Source: CAYRFQ01 sp964423615
GTDB lineage: Bacteria > Planctomycetota > Planctomycetia > Gemmatales > Gemmataceae
Assembly: GCA_964423615.1 (NCBI GenBank)
Contig: CAYRFQ010000020.1
Span: forward strand, 44,567-108,566
Reading direction: 5' to 3'
DNA length: 64,000 nt
Part shown: positions 54,134-61,947 of the stretch, piece after piece
Position numbering within the stretch: the stretch's first letter is position 1
Layout: each line of letters starts with the position of its first letter
Program-made: the position numbers and the translations under genes
Notes under the pieces: model-generated
What the model saw: only the letters and a program-made list of their open reading frames with translations
The model's database searches: none
Told to the model about the DNA's origin: nothing

Positions 54134-54327
54134 GCTAGGTTGCTCCTGTCCTGGAAAGGAAGATCACCATCCTTGGGTGACTTCTTTGTTCTGCTCTCTG
54201 TTTAAGAAAAGAATAACTACTTACTTTTAAACATAGTGGTAGTAGTAAGGTTCTCGCAGATCTTGTTGATATCTCTCGCAGGAGGCTATCTTGTTCGGCA
54301 TTCGTTGTTGTCAACGGTTCTCAACGA

Positions 54328-54344
54328 CTGTGGAAAACTCGTTT
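54328..54344 (-). promoter_or_regulatory. DnaA-box-like arm of inverted repeat (left)
   Basis: CTGTGGAAAACTCGTTT reads TTTTCCACA on the minus strand. TTTTCCACA fits the relaxed consensus TTWTNCACA and is the box used in some cyanobacteria. It is an exact inverted copy of 54456-54472. Confidence 0.65.
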
Positions 54345-54455
54345 CTTAATTGTCATCATCGTGTTACCCACTGCAGCTGGGGTGTTCATCAGTTTCCTGC
54401 CTTCTGGGTCCACACCGTTCCGTTGCCAAAGAGTGACTAGATCCTGACAAATGAC

Positions 54456-54472
54456 AAACGAGTTTTCCACAG
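54456..54472 (+). promoter_or_regulatory. DnaA-box-like arm of inverted repeat (right)
   Basis: AAACGAGTTTTCCACAG carries TTTTCCACA on the plus strand, 21 bases from the dnaA stop. The identical flanking AAACGAG in both arms suggests a conserved extended site. Confidence 0.65.
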
Positions 54473-54492
54473 GGTTAAGAACTCCACGGACG

Positions 54493-55584
54493 CTACTGCA
54501 ACGTAGCTTGGAGTTGGTCCACCGCACCTGACAAAACTGTGTCCGTTTCCAGAGCTTGTTCAATCTTGTGGCACGCGTGCGAAACGGTGCTATGGTCACG
54601 ACCGAAAAACGCGCCGATTTGCTGCAACGAGAGAGGCGTGAGTTTCCGAGCGAGGTACATGCTGACCTGACGCGGAACGACCACGTGACGAAACCGGACT
54701 TTCGAGACGATTTCTTTCGTATCGACGCGAAAGTATTTCCCAACTTTTTCTGCAATTCGCTCGACCGTCAGGGAGGTAGCGTTCGTTTGCGTCTGAAACT
54801 GGTTCTGGATCGTTTCCAGGTCCAACGGGCCGTCGTGGACTTTGGCCAAGATGTTCAATTGTTCAAGAGCACCAAGGAGTTCGCGCCCACTTCCTCGCAA
54901 ATGCCCAGCGAGCCATTCCCAGGCTTCGTCAGCAAGCGAGAGACTTTCGGAGTGTCTCTTGAGAAACTCCCGCCGGCTTGGAGCTGACAGCGGGACAATA
55001 CGGACCACGTTCCCACAAGCCAAACGACTCGCCAAGCGAGCTGGAAAACGGCCCTTTCTGTGTTCGAGTTGAGCGGGTCCCGCGTCGGCTGTGAAGACCA
55101 TCTGTTGGCCGCGGATTTGGAGTTTGTCTACCAAAGCCACAAACTGAGCCACGGCGGTTTCGGAGAGGTGTTGGAGGTCTTCAACGACCAACAAGTCACA
55201 CGCAAGGGCGCTTTGGAAAAGTTCTTCGATTTCCTCGCTGGTTTCGCGAGCATGGGCTTCGTCGTCGCGAGAAAACGCCTTGTCGCCCTTTTTTGCAACG
55301 ATAGCAAAATCGGAGGCCGACAGGAGTGTTATAATCCGGTCTGGACGAGTTCGCGTGACATGCTCGACGAGCGCCGAAATTAAGTGCGTCTTCCCAGTTC
55401 CTGTAGGTCCGTGGACTACAAGCGGGTTGGCCAGACCGTAAGATGTCCGTGATTTCCGTTTGGTCGAGCACAGCTGCTCGGCCAGTTCTTGAACGGCGAA
55501 GAGCGCGAATTCATTTTCCGGCGATTGGTAAAAATGGGGAAAGTCCGGAGGCGATGCTTGCATGGCGGTTGAAGGTCCTCTCAT
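54493..55584 (-). CDS. dnaA: DnaA chromosomal replication initiator, short form
   Basis: A 363-residue DnaA that consists nearly only of domains III and IV. The AAA+ part has YQSPENEFALFAVQELAEQ, Walker A HGPTGTGKTHLI (about residue 57), Walker B LLVVEDLQHL (about 130, ED where DD is usual), the Arg-finger region RLASRLACGN, and sensor II near SGRELLGALEQL. Domain IV has the DNA-binding helix-turn-helix FGRDHSTVSHACHKIE at the C-terminus. The N-terminal domain I (helicase/DiaA contact) is missing: few residues precede domain III. The ATG at 55584 is chosen; a TTG at 55680 would add 32 residues with no domain I similarity. dnaN lies 359 bp downstream, with a candidate oriC between. Confidence 0.93.
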   Translation of the reverse strand: MRGPSTAMQASPPDFPHFYQSPENEFALFAVQELAEQLCSTKRKSRTSYGLANPLVVHGPTGTGKTHLISALVEHVTRTRPDRIITLLSASDFAIVAKKGDKAFSRDDEAHARETSEEIEELFQSALACDLLVVEDLQHLSETAVAQFVALVDKLQIRGQQMVFTADAGPAQLEHRKGRFPARLASRLACGNVVRIVPLSAPSRREFLKRHSESLSLADEAWEWLAGHLRGSGRELLGALEQLNILAKVHDGPLDLETIQNQFQTQTNATSLTVERIAEKVGKYFRVDTKEIVSKVRFRHVVVPRQVSMYLARKLTPLSLQQIGAFFGRDHSTVSHACHKIEQALETDTVLSGAVDQLQATLQ

Positions 55585-56146
55585 CCACCCCAGCCAATCT
55601 GCCCAATCAGGCGTCTGTTCAAGTTTCGAATCGTGTTTTGTGTATAGCAAAGTCCGTCGTGGGGTCCTGGTTGTCCCCAAATCCGAGTTTGTAAACTATT
55701 TTATACCAAGGAGTTAAGTACATCGATTTGGCCATTTTCTGGCAATACTTGACTGATGTATATTGTACGGAAAATGTCGCTCAAGGTAAAGGCCATTCAG
55801 GTATACATAAAGCCTTACCAGATTTAGAGATACGGCGTCGAAAGTGGGCGCAGCTGGAGGAACCTTTGGCCCGGGAGTTGAGTCAGGAGTCGAAAGACAA
55901 GAGTCGACACATAAGAACCAGAAGGACTTCTTGCAAAGACCCCCCAAGAAAGACGAAGTTTCCCACGGATCCCACGGACACATCAGACAGGGCGTTAGCC
56001 GTGACATCGGAGCGACCTGTGGTTCCCTCTTGTCTTGCGACTCTTGTCTTTTGACTCTGGCTCTCTTTTTGTTTTTTCCTGTCCACCGAAACAAGGCTTG
56101 GTATGAATAGGAGTAATTCACTCCGTTTTTGGGAGGTCGATGCAAG
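55585..56146. other. intergenic region with inverted repeat, divergent promoters
   Basis: 562 bases between dnaA (minus) and the PQQ-type gene (plus). It contains a 20-bp inverted repeat (55887-55906 with 56038-56057) and 14-bp tandem copies near 56030-56057, but no gene. Frames here are repeat-derived. Confidence 0.55.
55887..56057. repeat. inverted repeat with 20-bp arms (19/20 match)
   Basis: GAGTCGAAAGACAAGAGTCG (55887-55906) is repeated in inverse at 56038-56057 with a single mismatch, about 130 bp apart. The right arm overlaps a 14-bp tandem repeat. It could be a small non-autonomous mobile element or a decayed duplication. Confidence 0.6.
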
Positions 56147-57403
56147 ATGATTCGTTGGCTGTTCGTTTTCGTGGCTGTAGTTCTGGTCGGTCCTGTACGA
56201 GCAGATAATTGGCCAGGTTGGCGTGGCCCCAAGGGCACGGGTCACTGTGCAGAGCAGAACATTCCCGTTCGCTGGGATCGCCAGAAGAATGTCCAGTGGA
56301 AGATCGAATTACCTAACGGTGGGAATTCCTCGCCGGTCGTTTGGGGTGATCGGATTTTTTTGACCCAGGCCCTCGACAAAAAGGCTCACAAACGTGCGTT
56401 GTTGTGCTTGGCCCGCAAGGACGGCAAGCTATTTTGGAAACGTGTGGTCAACTACAAAGAGACCGAACCGACTCACAACACAAATCCGCTCTGTTCAGCT
56501 TCGCCAATAACGGACGGAGAACGAGTCGTTGTCAGCTTTGGGTCGGCGGGACTCTATTGTTACGATTTCGAGGGGAAGCAACTCTGGAACGTCGAGTTAG
56601 GCAAACTCCATCACATTTGGGGGACGGCTTCTTCACCGATCCTTTACAAAAACTTGGTTATCCTGTGGTGTGGGCCGGGAGATCGCCAGTTCCTTGTAGC
56701 CGTGGACAAACGTACTGGCAAGCAAGTTTGGAAATATAATGAGCCCGGCGGAGCAAGGAACCGAAATGCAGCTGGCAAATGGGTTGGATCGTGGAGCACG
56801 CCGGTGATTGCGAATGTCCAGGGACGTGATGAATTACTCCTGAGCGTGCCTTACAAACTCAAGAGTTTCGATCCCAACACGGGCAAAGTCCTCTGGCACT
56901 GTGACGGACTCGGGCCACTCGTGTACACTTCGCCAGTTTGTTCGCAGGACGGCATAGTTGTGGCTTTGTCGGGTTATGGTGGACCGGCGATGGCGGTTCA
57001 AGCAGGAGGAAAAGGAGACGTCACCAAAACACATCGTTTGTGGAGACATTCTCGCAAAAAGAACCCGCAGCGAATCGGAACCGGAGTCATTGTGGGTGAC
57101 AACTACTACCTCTTGTCGACGCCTGGCGTGGCCCAGTGTTTTGACCTCAAGAGTGGCAAAGACCTTTGGCAACAGAAACGACTCAGTGAAGCTCAATCCT
57201 GGAGTTCCATGGTGTATGCCGATGGTCGGTTCTATGTCGTAAACACCAAGGGCACGTGCTATGTGCTGAAGGCTTCGCCGAAATATGAAGTGCTTGCCCA
57301 AAACTCTATCAATGAGGTAGTTCGAGGATCAATCGCAATTTCCAACGGTGATTTGTTCATTCGGTCTTACAAACACTTGTGGCGTATTCGTGACCAGAGA
57401 TAA
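56147..57403 (+). CDS. PQQ-binding-like beta-propeller protein
   Basis: A 418-residue exported propeller. Residues 1-18 are a signal peptide (RWLFVFVAVVLVGPVRA) followed by DNWPGWRGPKGTGH, the common start of planctomycete PQQ-like proteins. The rest shows repeated blades such as KLFWKRVV, GKQLWNVELG, GKQVWKYNEPGG, GKVLWHCDG and GKDLWQQKR, each with the tryptophan-docking motif. No PQQ-ligand set can be confirmed. The class is often called a PQQ-dependent dehydrogenase-like protein, but many members are structural or binding proteins such as BamB-like folds. ATG 56147 has GGGAGG ten bases upstream. An ABC transporter gene starts only nine bases after the stop, so cotranscription is likely. 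Confidence 0.85.
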   Translation: MIRWLFVFVAVVLVGPVRADNWPGWRGPKGTGHCAEQNIPVRWDRQKNVQWKIELPNGGNSSPVVWGDRIFLTQALDKKAHKRALLCLARKDGKLFWKRVVNYKETEPTHNTNPLCSASPITDGERVVVSFGSAGLYCYDFEGKQLWNVELGKLHHIWGTASSPILYKNLVILWCGPGDRQFLVAVDKRTGKQVWKYNEPGGARNRNAAGKWVGSWSTPVIANVQGRDELLLSVPYKLKSFDPNTGKVLWHCDGLGPLVYTSPVCSQDGIVVALSGYGGPAMAVQAGGKGDVTKTHRLWRHSRKKNPQRIGTGVIVGDNYYLLSTPGVAQCFDLKSGKDLWQQKRLSEAQSWSSMVYADGRFYVVNTKGTCYVLKASPKYEVLAQNSINEVVRGSIAISNGDLFIRSYKHLWRIRDQR

Positions 57404-57412
57404 CAAAAACAC

Positions 57413-58285
57413 ATGCTCCTGCGCACAGAAAAGCTAACAAAACAATACGGCCAGAGGCGAGCCCTCGACTCACTCAATCTGACTCTTTCTCCCGGCGAGA
57501 TTTTTGGTCTCCTTGGACCCAACGGAGCAGGGAAGTCGACAGCCATTCGAATGATTTTAGGCTTCCTTCGTCCAACTTCCGGGCAAGCATGGATTCAAGA
57601 GCACGATTGTTGGAAAGACAGCGTGGCCGCACGCCGGTGTGTATCGTATTTGCCTGGAGAACTCCGACTCTACGAAAACATGACCGGCGGACAACTTCTC
57701 CAATTCTTGAGTGACCTCAGAGGTACCAAGAACAGAGACCACCTCGATAGCCTCATACGAGCCCTCGACATTGATTTAAGCCGTCCCATCCGGCACCTCT
57801 CCTCCGGCATGAAGCGAAAAGTAGCTCTCCTTGTGATGTTCGCCCCGGACGTCCCGTTGTTGATTCTGGATGAACCGACGAACACCCTCGACCCTAACAT
57901 GCGGGACGAATTACTGAGCCAACTCGAACGAGCACGTGAACGTGGTCAAGCTGTGCTATTTTCGTCTCACGTGTTGTCCGAAGTCGAACAAATTTGTGAC
58001 CGAGTGGGTATTCTCCGCGATGGTGTCTTGGTACATCATCAGACAATGAAAGAACTCACCCAGGCTCATCGAATTCGCGTAGACTTTCAATCTCAACAAT
58101 ATCAGTTCGCACCGCTCCCCGATCTGAAACTACTCTCTGAAGAAGGCCGACAGGTTGTTGTGGAATATCCTGGACCCCTCCAAGACATCATGCAATGGCT
58201 TTCGAGCCAACCTGTCGACGACATGACGATTGAACCAGTGGGCCTCTCCTCGATCTACAGACACTATCACGGAACCCAGGCATGA
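57413..58285 (+). CDS. ABC transporter ATP-binding protein
   Basis: A 290-residue ABC ATPase of the ABC-2 exporter type. Walker A is GLLGPNGAGKSTAIRM (about residue 32), the Q-loop and signature LSSGMKRKVALLVMFAP follow (about 127), then Walker B LLILDEPTNTLDPNM and the H-loop SSHVLSEVEQICDRV. The C-terminal 60 residues are a weaker regulatory extension. It follows the PQQ-type gene by nine bases and overlaps the permease gene by four (ATGA), which indicates one operon and translational coupling. Substrate is unknown; an export role is inferred from the class. Confidence 0.95.
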   Translation: MLLRTEKLTKQYGQRRALDSLNLTLSPGEIFGLLGPNGAGKSTAIRMILGFLRPTSGQAWIQEHDCWKDSVAARRCVSYLPGELRLYENMTGGQLLQFLSDLRGTKNRDHLDSLIRALDIDLSRPIRHLSSGMKRKVALLVMFAPDVPLLILDEPTNTLDPNMRDELLSQLERARERGQAVLFSSHVLSEVEQICDRVGILRDGVLVHHQTMKELTQAHRIRVDFQSQQYQFAPLPDLKLLSEEGRQVVVEYPGPLQDIMQWLSSQPVDDMTIEPVGLSSIYRHYHGTQA

Positions 58286-59439
58286 CATCGATTTTGATTC
58301 GCAAGATCCTGCGAGACAATTGGTCCTTTTTGTTGGTCGTGGGTCTGTTACTTTTTGCGTTCGAGGGGTTGTGGGCTCGGGTTACGTACCAAGTCTATGA
58401 AGACTTCGACAAACTGGGCCAACTCGTTAATCAAGAAGCCGAACGACTCATCACCAAAGCCAACAAAGCTGGCAAGGTGGAGGAGCAAGATTTGCTCCAA
58501 ACGATCCAGAGAGTGAAGGAAAACCTATCTCCGGAGAAGTGGGAACAAATCAAAACGGTTTTCACGCTTGAGACCATTCAAGAAATCATGGAGGCGATCG
58601 GTCCGCGCCCCAACGAACTCATGGCCAAAGGCGGATTCGGAGACAAGACGTTGACAACGAATCTAGCTTCGCCCAAGCAAAAGGAGGAATTTGACCGACT
58701 CGTGAAAGAGTTTCAAAAGAAGTTTTTGGAACAAGGTTCGGGCAAATTAGTACAAGCCCTCATAGGTGGGGATAACATTCAGCTCAACCAGACGGCGCAC
58801 ATTCTATCCATCGGTTATGTTCACCCCCTCGTCCAGATCATGTTGTGCATATGGGCCATTGGCCGCGCTGCGGGCACGATCGCTGGCGAAATCGACCGGG
58901 GAACCATGGAGTTACTACTTGGCCAACCAATTCCTCGCTGGCGAATCCTTTATTCGCATTTTCTGGCCGACTGGCTCACCATTCCTGTGTTGTGTTTGGC
59001 CATGTGGTTTGGGGCTCTTGCTGGATGTGGCCTCATGGACTGGTTGTCGGATCGAACGATGTGGGATGCCAATGTCTATCTAACTCGGTTCCCGGCAGCG
59101 TCGATTCATGTTGCGGCGTTGCTCTTCGCCGTGAGTGGTTACACGACTTGGCTCTCGGCTGCCGGGAGGATGCGCAATCGAGTGATGGGCATCTCGGTCG
59201 TCGTCACGTTGTTACAATTTTTAGTCGATGTGATTGGTCAAATATGGGCCGATGTGAACATGTTCCGACCTTTTACAGTGTTCTACTATTACAATCCCCA
59301 AGCGATTATTACTTCGCCGGAATGGTATGCAAATTGGACTGTGTGGAGCAACCTCAGCATTCTGTTGAGCGTGGGTCTTGTGGGCTATGGTCTGGCGTTG
59401 TGGAAGTTCGAGACGCGGGACATACCGGCACCACTGTAA
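58282..59439 (+). CDS. ABC-2 type transporter permease
   Basis: A 385-residue membrane protein. One helix lies near the N-terminus (about 14-33, WSFLLVVGLLLFAFEG), followed by a long hydrophilic stretch (about 35-170) with coiled-coil character, then further membrane helices grouped in about residues 180-375, including IMLCIWAIGRAAGTIAGEIDRGTMELLL, the ABC-2 motif in which EIDRGTMELLLGQPI faces the ATPase, and the terminal LSILLSVGLVGYGLALWKFE. The overlap of four bases with the ATPase gene and the shared orientation show that they form one transporter. The large N-terminal loop is probably extracytoplasmic. Substrate is unknown. Confidence 0.88.
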   Translation: MTSILIRKILRDNWSFLLVVGLLLFAFEGLWARVTYQVYEDFDKLGQLVNQEAERLITKANKAGKVEEQDLLQTIQRVKENLSPEKWEQIKTVFTLETIQEIMEAIGPRPNELMAKGGFGDKTLTTNLASPKQKEEFDRLVKEFQKKFLEQGSGKLVQALIGGDNIQLNQTAHILSIGYVHPLVQIMLCIWAIGRAAGTIAGEIDRGTMELLLGQPIPRWRILYSHFLADWLTIPVLCLAMWFGALAGCGLMDWLSDRTMWDANVYLTRFPAASIHVAALLFAVSGYTTWLSAAGRMRNRVMGISVVVTLLQFLVDVIGQIWADVNMFRPFTVFYYYNPQAIITSPEWYANWTVWSNLSILLSVGLVGYGLALWKFETRDIPAPL

Positions 59440-59530
59440 TGTCTTTTCTTACCAATCTGAGGCGTGAGCGAGGGACGTGGATAAAGTGATTCTCTCACGC
59501 TTCAAGTTAATGAAAAACGCGCAACAATTT

Positions 59531-61474
59531 TTACTTTCGAACGCTTGGAGAAAACTCAACCCAATGTGTTCGAACTTCTTGTCCAGTTGGTATTGTCCAT
59601 GTGGCAACTGCCTGCGACGAACGCTGGCTCGGGAATACATAGGACGCTTGACGTTTCCCTTTGGTATCTGACCAGGCGTAAGTCACTCGAGTGTCGTCTT
59701 GTTGAGAAACATCATAGATCAAATGGGCCTCGCAGCGTGCATAGTCTCGGCGGCCAGTGTTATGAAAACGAACTTGCACTCGAGCTTGATTCTTTGTTTT
59801 GATCTTGGTTGATCCCCAGCAAAAACTCTGCGACCAGAAGTCATTGGGTTCTTGACCTCTCCGTATGACTCGCCAATCCTTGATCAGGGGTTTCCACGTC
59901 TTCCCATCACCAGTCGAGTAATCAATAGAGTATTTTGTGGCAGGATTTGGCGGACTGCCGGACCGAACATGAGCAGCAACGTAGATCTGTTTGATAGGTT
60001 CACGTCTCGGAGTCGTGAGTTCCAACGTGACTTTGGGCGTATTGAATTTGCCGGGGACGATGTGTGTTTGAGCCTGCGGCAAGTTTGGTCCCGCCGACAC
60101 CACAGCTTGGCCACTGGCGGCGAAAGAAATCTTGGTTCTGTTGTCTTTCAGTCGAGGTAAGATCGAGGAATTGGTTTGGCAGACAGTGATCATGGTTAAA
60201 CCTGAGTTCCTCAAGTTTTTGGCGCTGGTCCAGAACTTGATGAAATATTGTCGGTGCCCTTTGACAGTATCTGTGAGATCCATGGCGTCTCTGAATTGTC
60301 CACACTCCTGCCAAGAAGCCCCTTGATCGACTGAGACGGACACCTGACAACCAACTTTGCCGCGTAAGATGAAACCATTTCGACACCCTTTGTCATAGAT
60401 TCCCCAACTATCTTTATTCGGCGGAGTCGCTGCAATGATGTAGGGTGTGTAAAATTCAAAAATGACGTGGTTTTCGCTCTCCTCGATCACACCTTCTTTA
60501 TAATCTTTTGTGTTGAAGTCGGGTTTGTATGTATAAACGGCGTTGGTGTAACGGGCTTGTCCTGGTTTATAACCCGCGCCTGTCCGAGATTTATACATTC
60601 GTTCGGGTTGGTTTACCCAGGTGTGGGAACGTTCCGGCCCAGGAATTCCTCTCGTGTTGTAATTGCGACCCCAGAAAACAAACGTTTTTCCATCGGCTAA
60701 TCCTGGTCGAAAGTACCTCTTCAAAGTCTCCCCTCTTCGAAGGTGTACCATCGGTGGAGGACCACCGTAGCCCGCGAGGTATTCCGCTGTTCGATACGCG
60801 GAGTAGGAACTTCCATCCTTGGGACTAAGTCCACATACAAGCCACCCCTGTTGGTGTTTTGCATTCTTGTTTCGTTTTGCGAGCTGTTTCCAGTTTTTAT
60901 AAATCTCTTCCATTGATAGAAGAGCAGTCCCTTGTTCATTGAAGATTACTGTGGATAGGTCGTGATCAAGAAGCACCCACTTTCCCTTCTTGTAAGGACC
61001 TCCCTTCAAAAACACTTCAAAAGCAACATGCCCATTCACGCCGATAGCCCGCGATCGGCCAGGACCAAAAAGGGCTTCCATCTCGGGAATCCATTGTGAG
61101 TGGGTGGTCCCACAAATGCCAAACCCATACGCAAACATCCCGGTCCAATATTCTCGCGAACGGGGATCGCCTCCTTTTTTGAATCCTTGCCCCCAATAAT
61201 TCTCCCCGCCTTGTTCTGCATGCCAGTAATGGGTGTTCCGCCAAAGCCAAGCCGCAAGTGCTTTTTGTTGATCCGTTTTCGGATAGACTCCGACGACTCT
61301 TCGATAAATCTCCGCTTGAGTCGCAAACAAACGCTCAAAGGTAGAGCAAGCCAACTCGCCTGGATACCACGGGTGATTGGTGCGGATTTGAGGATCGCCG
61401 ACTCCCGCTTGGGCCCAAGTAGCCAAGAACAACGGCACCGCCAACGCACAACAACACCATTTCGTGTGGGTCAT
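59531..61474 (-). CDS. exported transglutaminase-like protein
   Basis: A 647-residue exported protein with a signal peptide (residues 1-23, ending AGVGDP). In the N-terminal third, FGICGTTHSQW (Cys121), VNGHVAFEVFLKG (His149) and KWVLLDHD (Asp170 or Asp172) fit the Cys-His-Asp triad of the transglutaminase/cysteine-protease fold, with an aromatic-rich region before it. The rest (about 200-647) shows no family I recognise but includes beta-rich segments such as CQVSVSVDQGASWQECGQF and SIDYSTGDGKTWKPL, which look like sialidase-like or Fn3-like propeller motifs. The ATG at 61474 gives the signal peptide. It could be a surface peptidase, amidase or cross-linker. Confidence 0.68.
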   Translation of the reverse strand: MTHTKWCCCALAVPLFLATWAQAGVGDPQIRTNHPWYPGELACSTFERLFATQAEIYRRVVGVYPKTDQQKALAAWLWRNTHYWHAEQGGENYWGQGFKKGGDPRSREYWTGMFAYGFGICGTTHSQWIPEMEALFGPGRSRAIGVNGHVAFEVFLKGGPYKKGKWVLLDHDLSTVIFNEQGTALLSMEEIYKNWKQLAKRNKNAKHQQGWLVCGLSPKDGSSYSAYRTAEYLAGYGGPPPMVHLRRGETLKRYFRPGLADGKTFVFWGRNYNTRGIPGPERSHTWVNQPERMYKSRTGAGYKPGQARYTNAVYTYKPDFNTKDYKEGVIEESENHVIFEFYTPYIIAATPPNKDSWGIYDKGCRNGFILRGKVGCQVSVSVDQGASWQECGQFRDAMDLTDTVKGHRQYFIKFWTSAKNLRNSGLTMITVCQTNSSILPRLKDNRTKISFAASGQAVVSAGPNLPQAQTHIVPGKFNTPKVTLELTTPRREPIKQIYVAAHVRSGSPPNPATKYSIDYSTGDGKTWKPLIKDWRVIRRGQEPNDFWSQSFCWGSTKIKTKNQARVQVRFHNTGRRDYARCEAHLIYDVSQQDDTRVTYAWSDTKGKRQASYVFPSQRSSQAVATWTIPTGQEVRTHWVEFSPSVRK

Positions 61475-61947
61475 GATTTTCGTCTCGAAGTTCAGACTTA
61501 CGACGACAAGCCTTTCCGATGGCTTCGATGCACAAATCTCACCTGTCCTTGGGATTAATTCAGGCAGCCAAAACCCCATAGGTTGTTGAGGCCTTCAAAC
61601 TCCGTGTAGTTCCGTCGGCGAGAATCGTTAACGTACTCGCTTTGAACACAGCATGTAGACTCTCTCGTCCGCATCCTTCCGTGACGCTGGAGATTGTCGA
61701 GAGTTTAAGTTTAATTGGCTGTCGTGCGAATTCGTTTGAGGTCAGATGGTGGAATAGGCCGCCCAGTGTTACGAGGACGGCAAGAAGAGTCGTGACTTCC
61801 AACTTTGTGAGTCCGTCTCAAACATCTCGTGTCGGGGTCAGAACAGCGAATCAAGGGGCGGACAGAGGGGAGTAACGGACAAGCCCACCCCGGAAGATAT
61901 AGGGGTGAGCTTGGTCTTTCATACGGAGGACACCGCAACACGAATGG
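61475..61947. other. intergenic region, one doubtful frame
   Basis: 473 bases between two minus-strand genes. The only frame of note is an 80-codon TTG-start sequence at 61560-61802 with a hydrophobic N-terminus. It lacks a ribosome-binding site and a family, so it is not called. Confidence 0.4.

Larger units (their letters stand above)
54134..54492. other. oriC: candidate chromosomal origin (oriC) between dnaN and dnaA
   Basis: 359 bases between dnaA and dnaN. They contain a perfect 17-bp inverted repeat with TTTTCCACA cores (54328-54344 and 54456-54472), a stretch rich in A and T (54200-54236, TTTAAGAAAAGAATAACTAC), and TAGTAGTAA at 54240-54248, which is reminiscent of DnaA-trio unwinding motifs. 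The combination fits an origin, but experimental proof and strand skew were not available. Confidence 0.6.

Noticed and set aside
55728..56245. Several frames in the dnaA/PQQ gap
   Set aside because: They follow the inverted and tandem repeats and have no protein-like features.
61560..61802. 80-codon TTG-start frame with a hydrophobic N-terminus
   Set aside because: No ribosome-binding site or family was seen, and the TTG start is weak.
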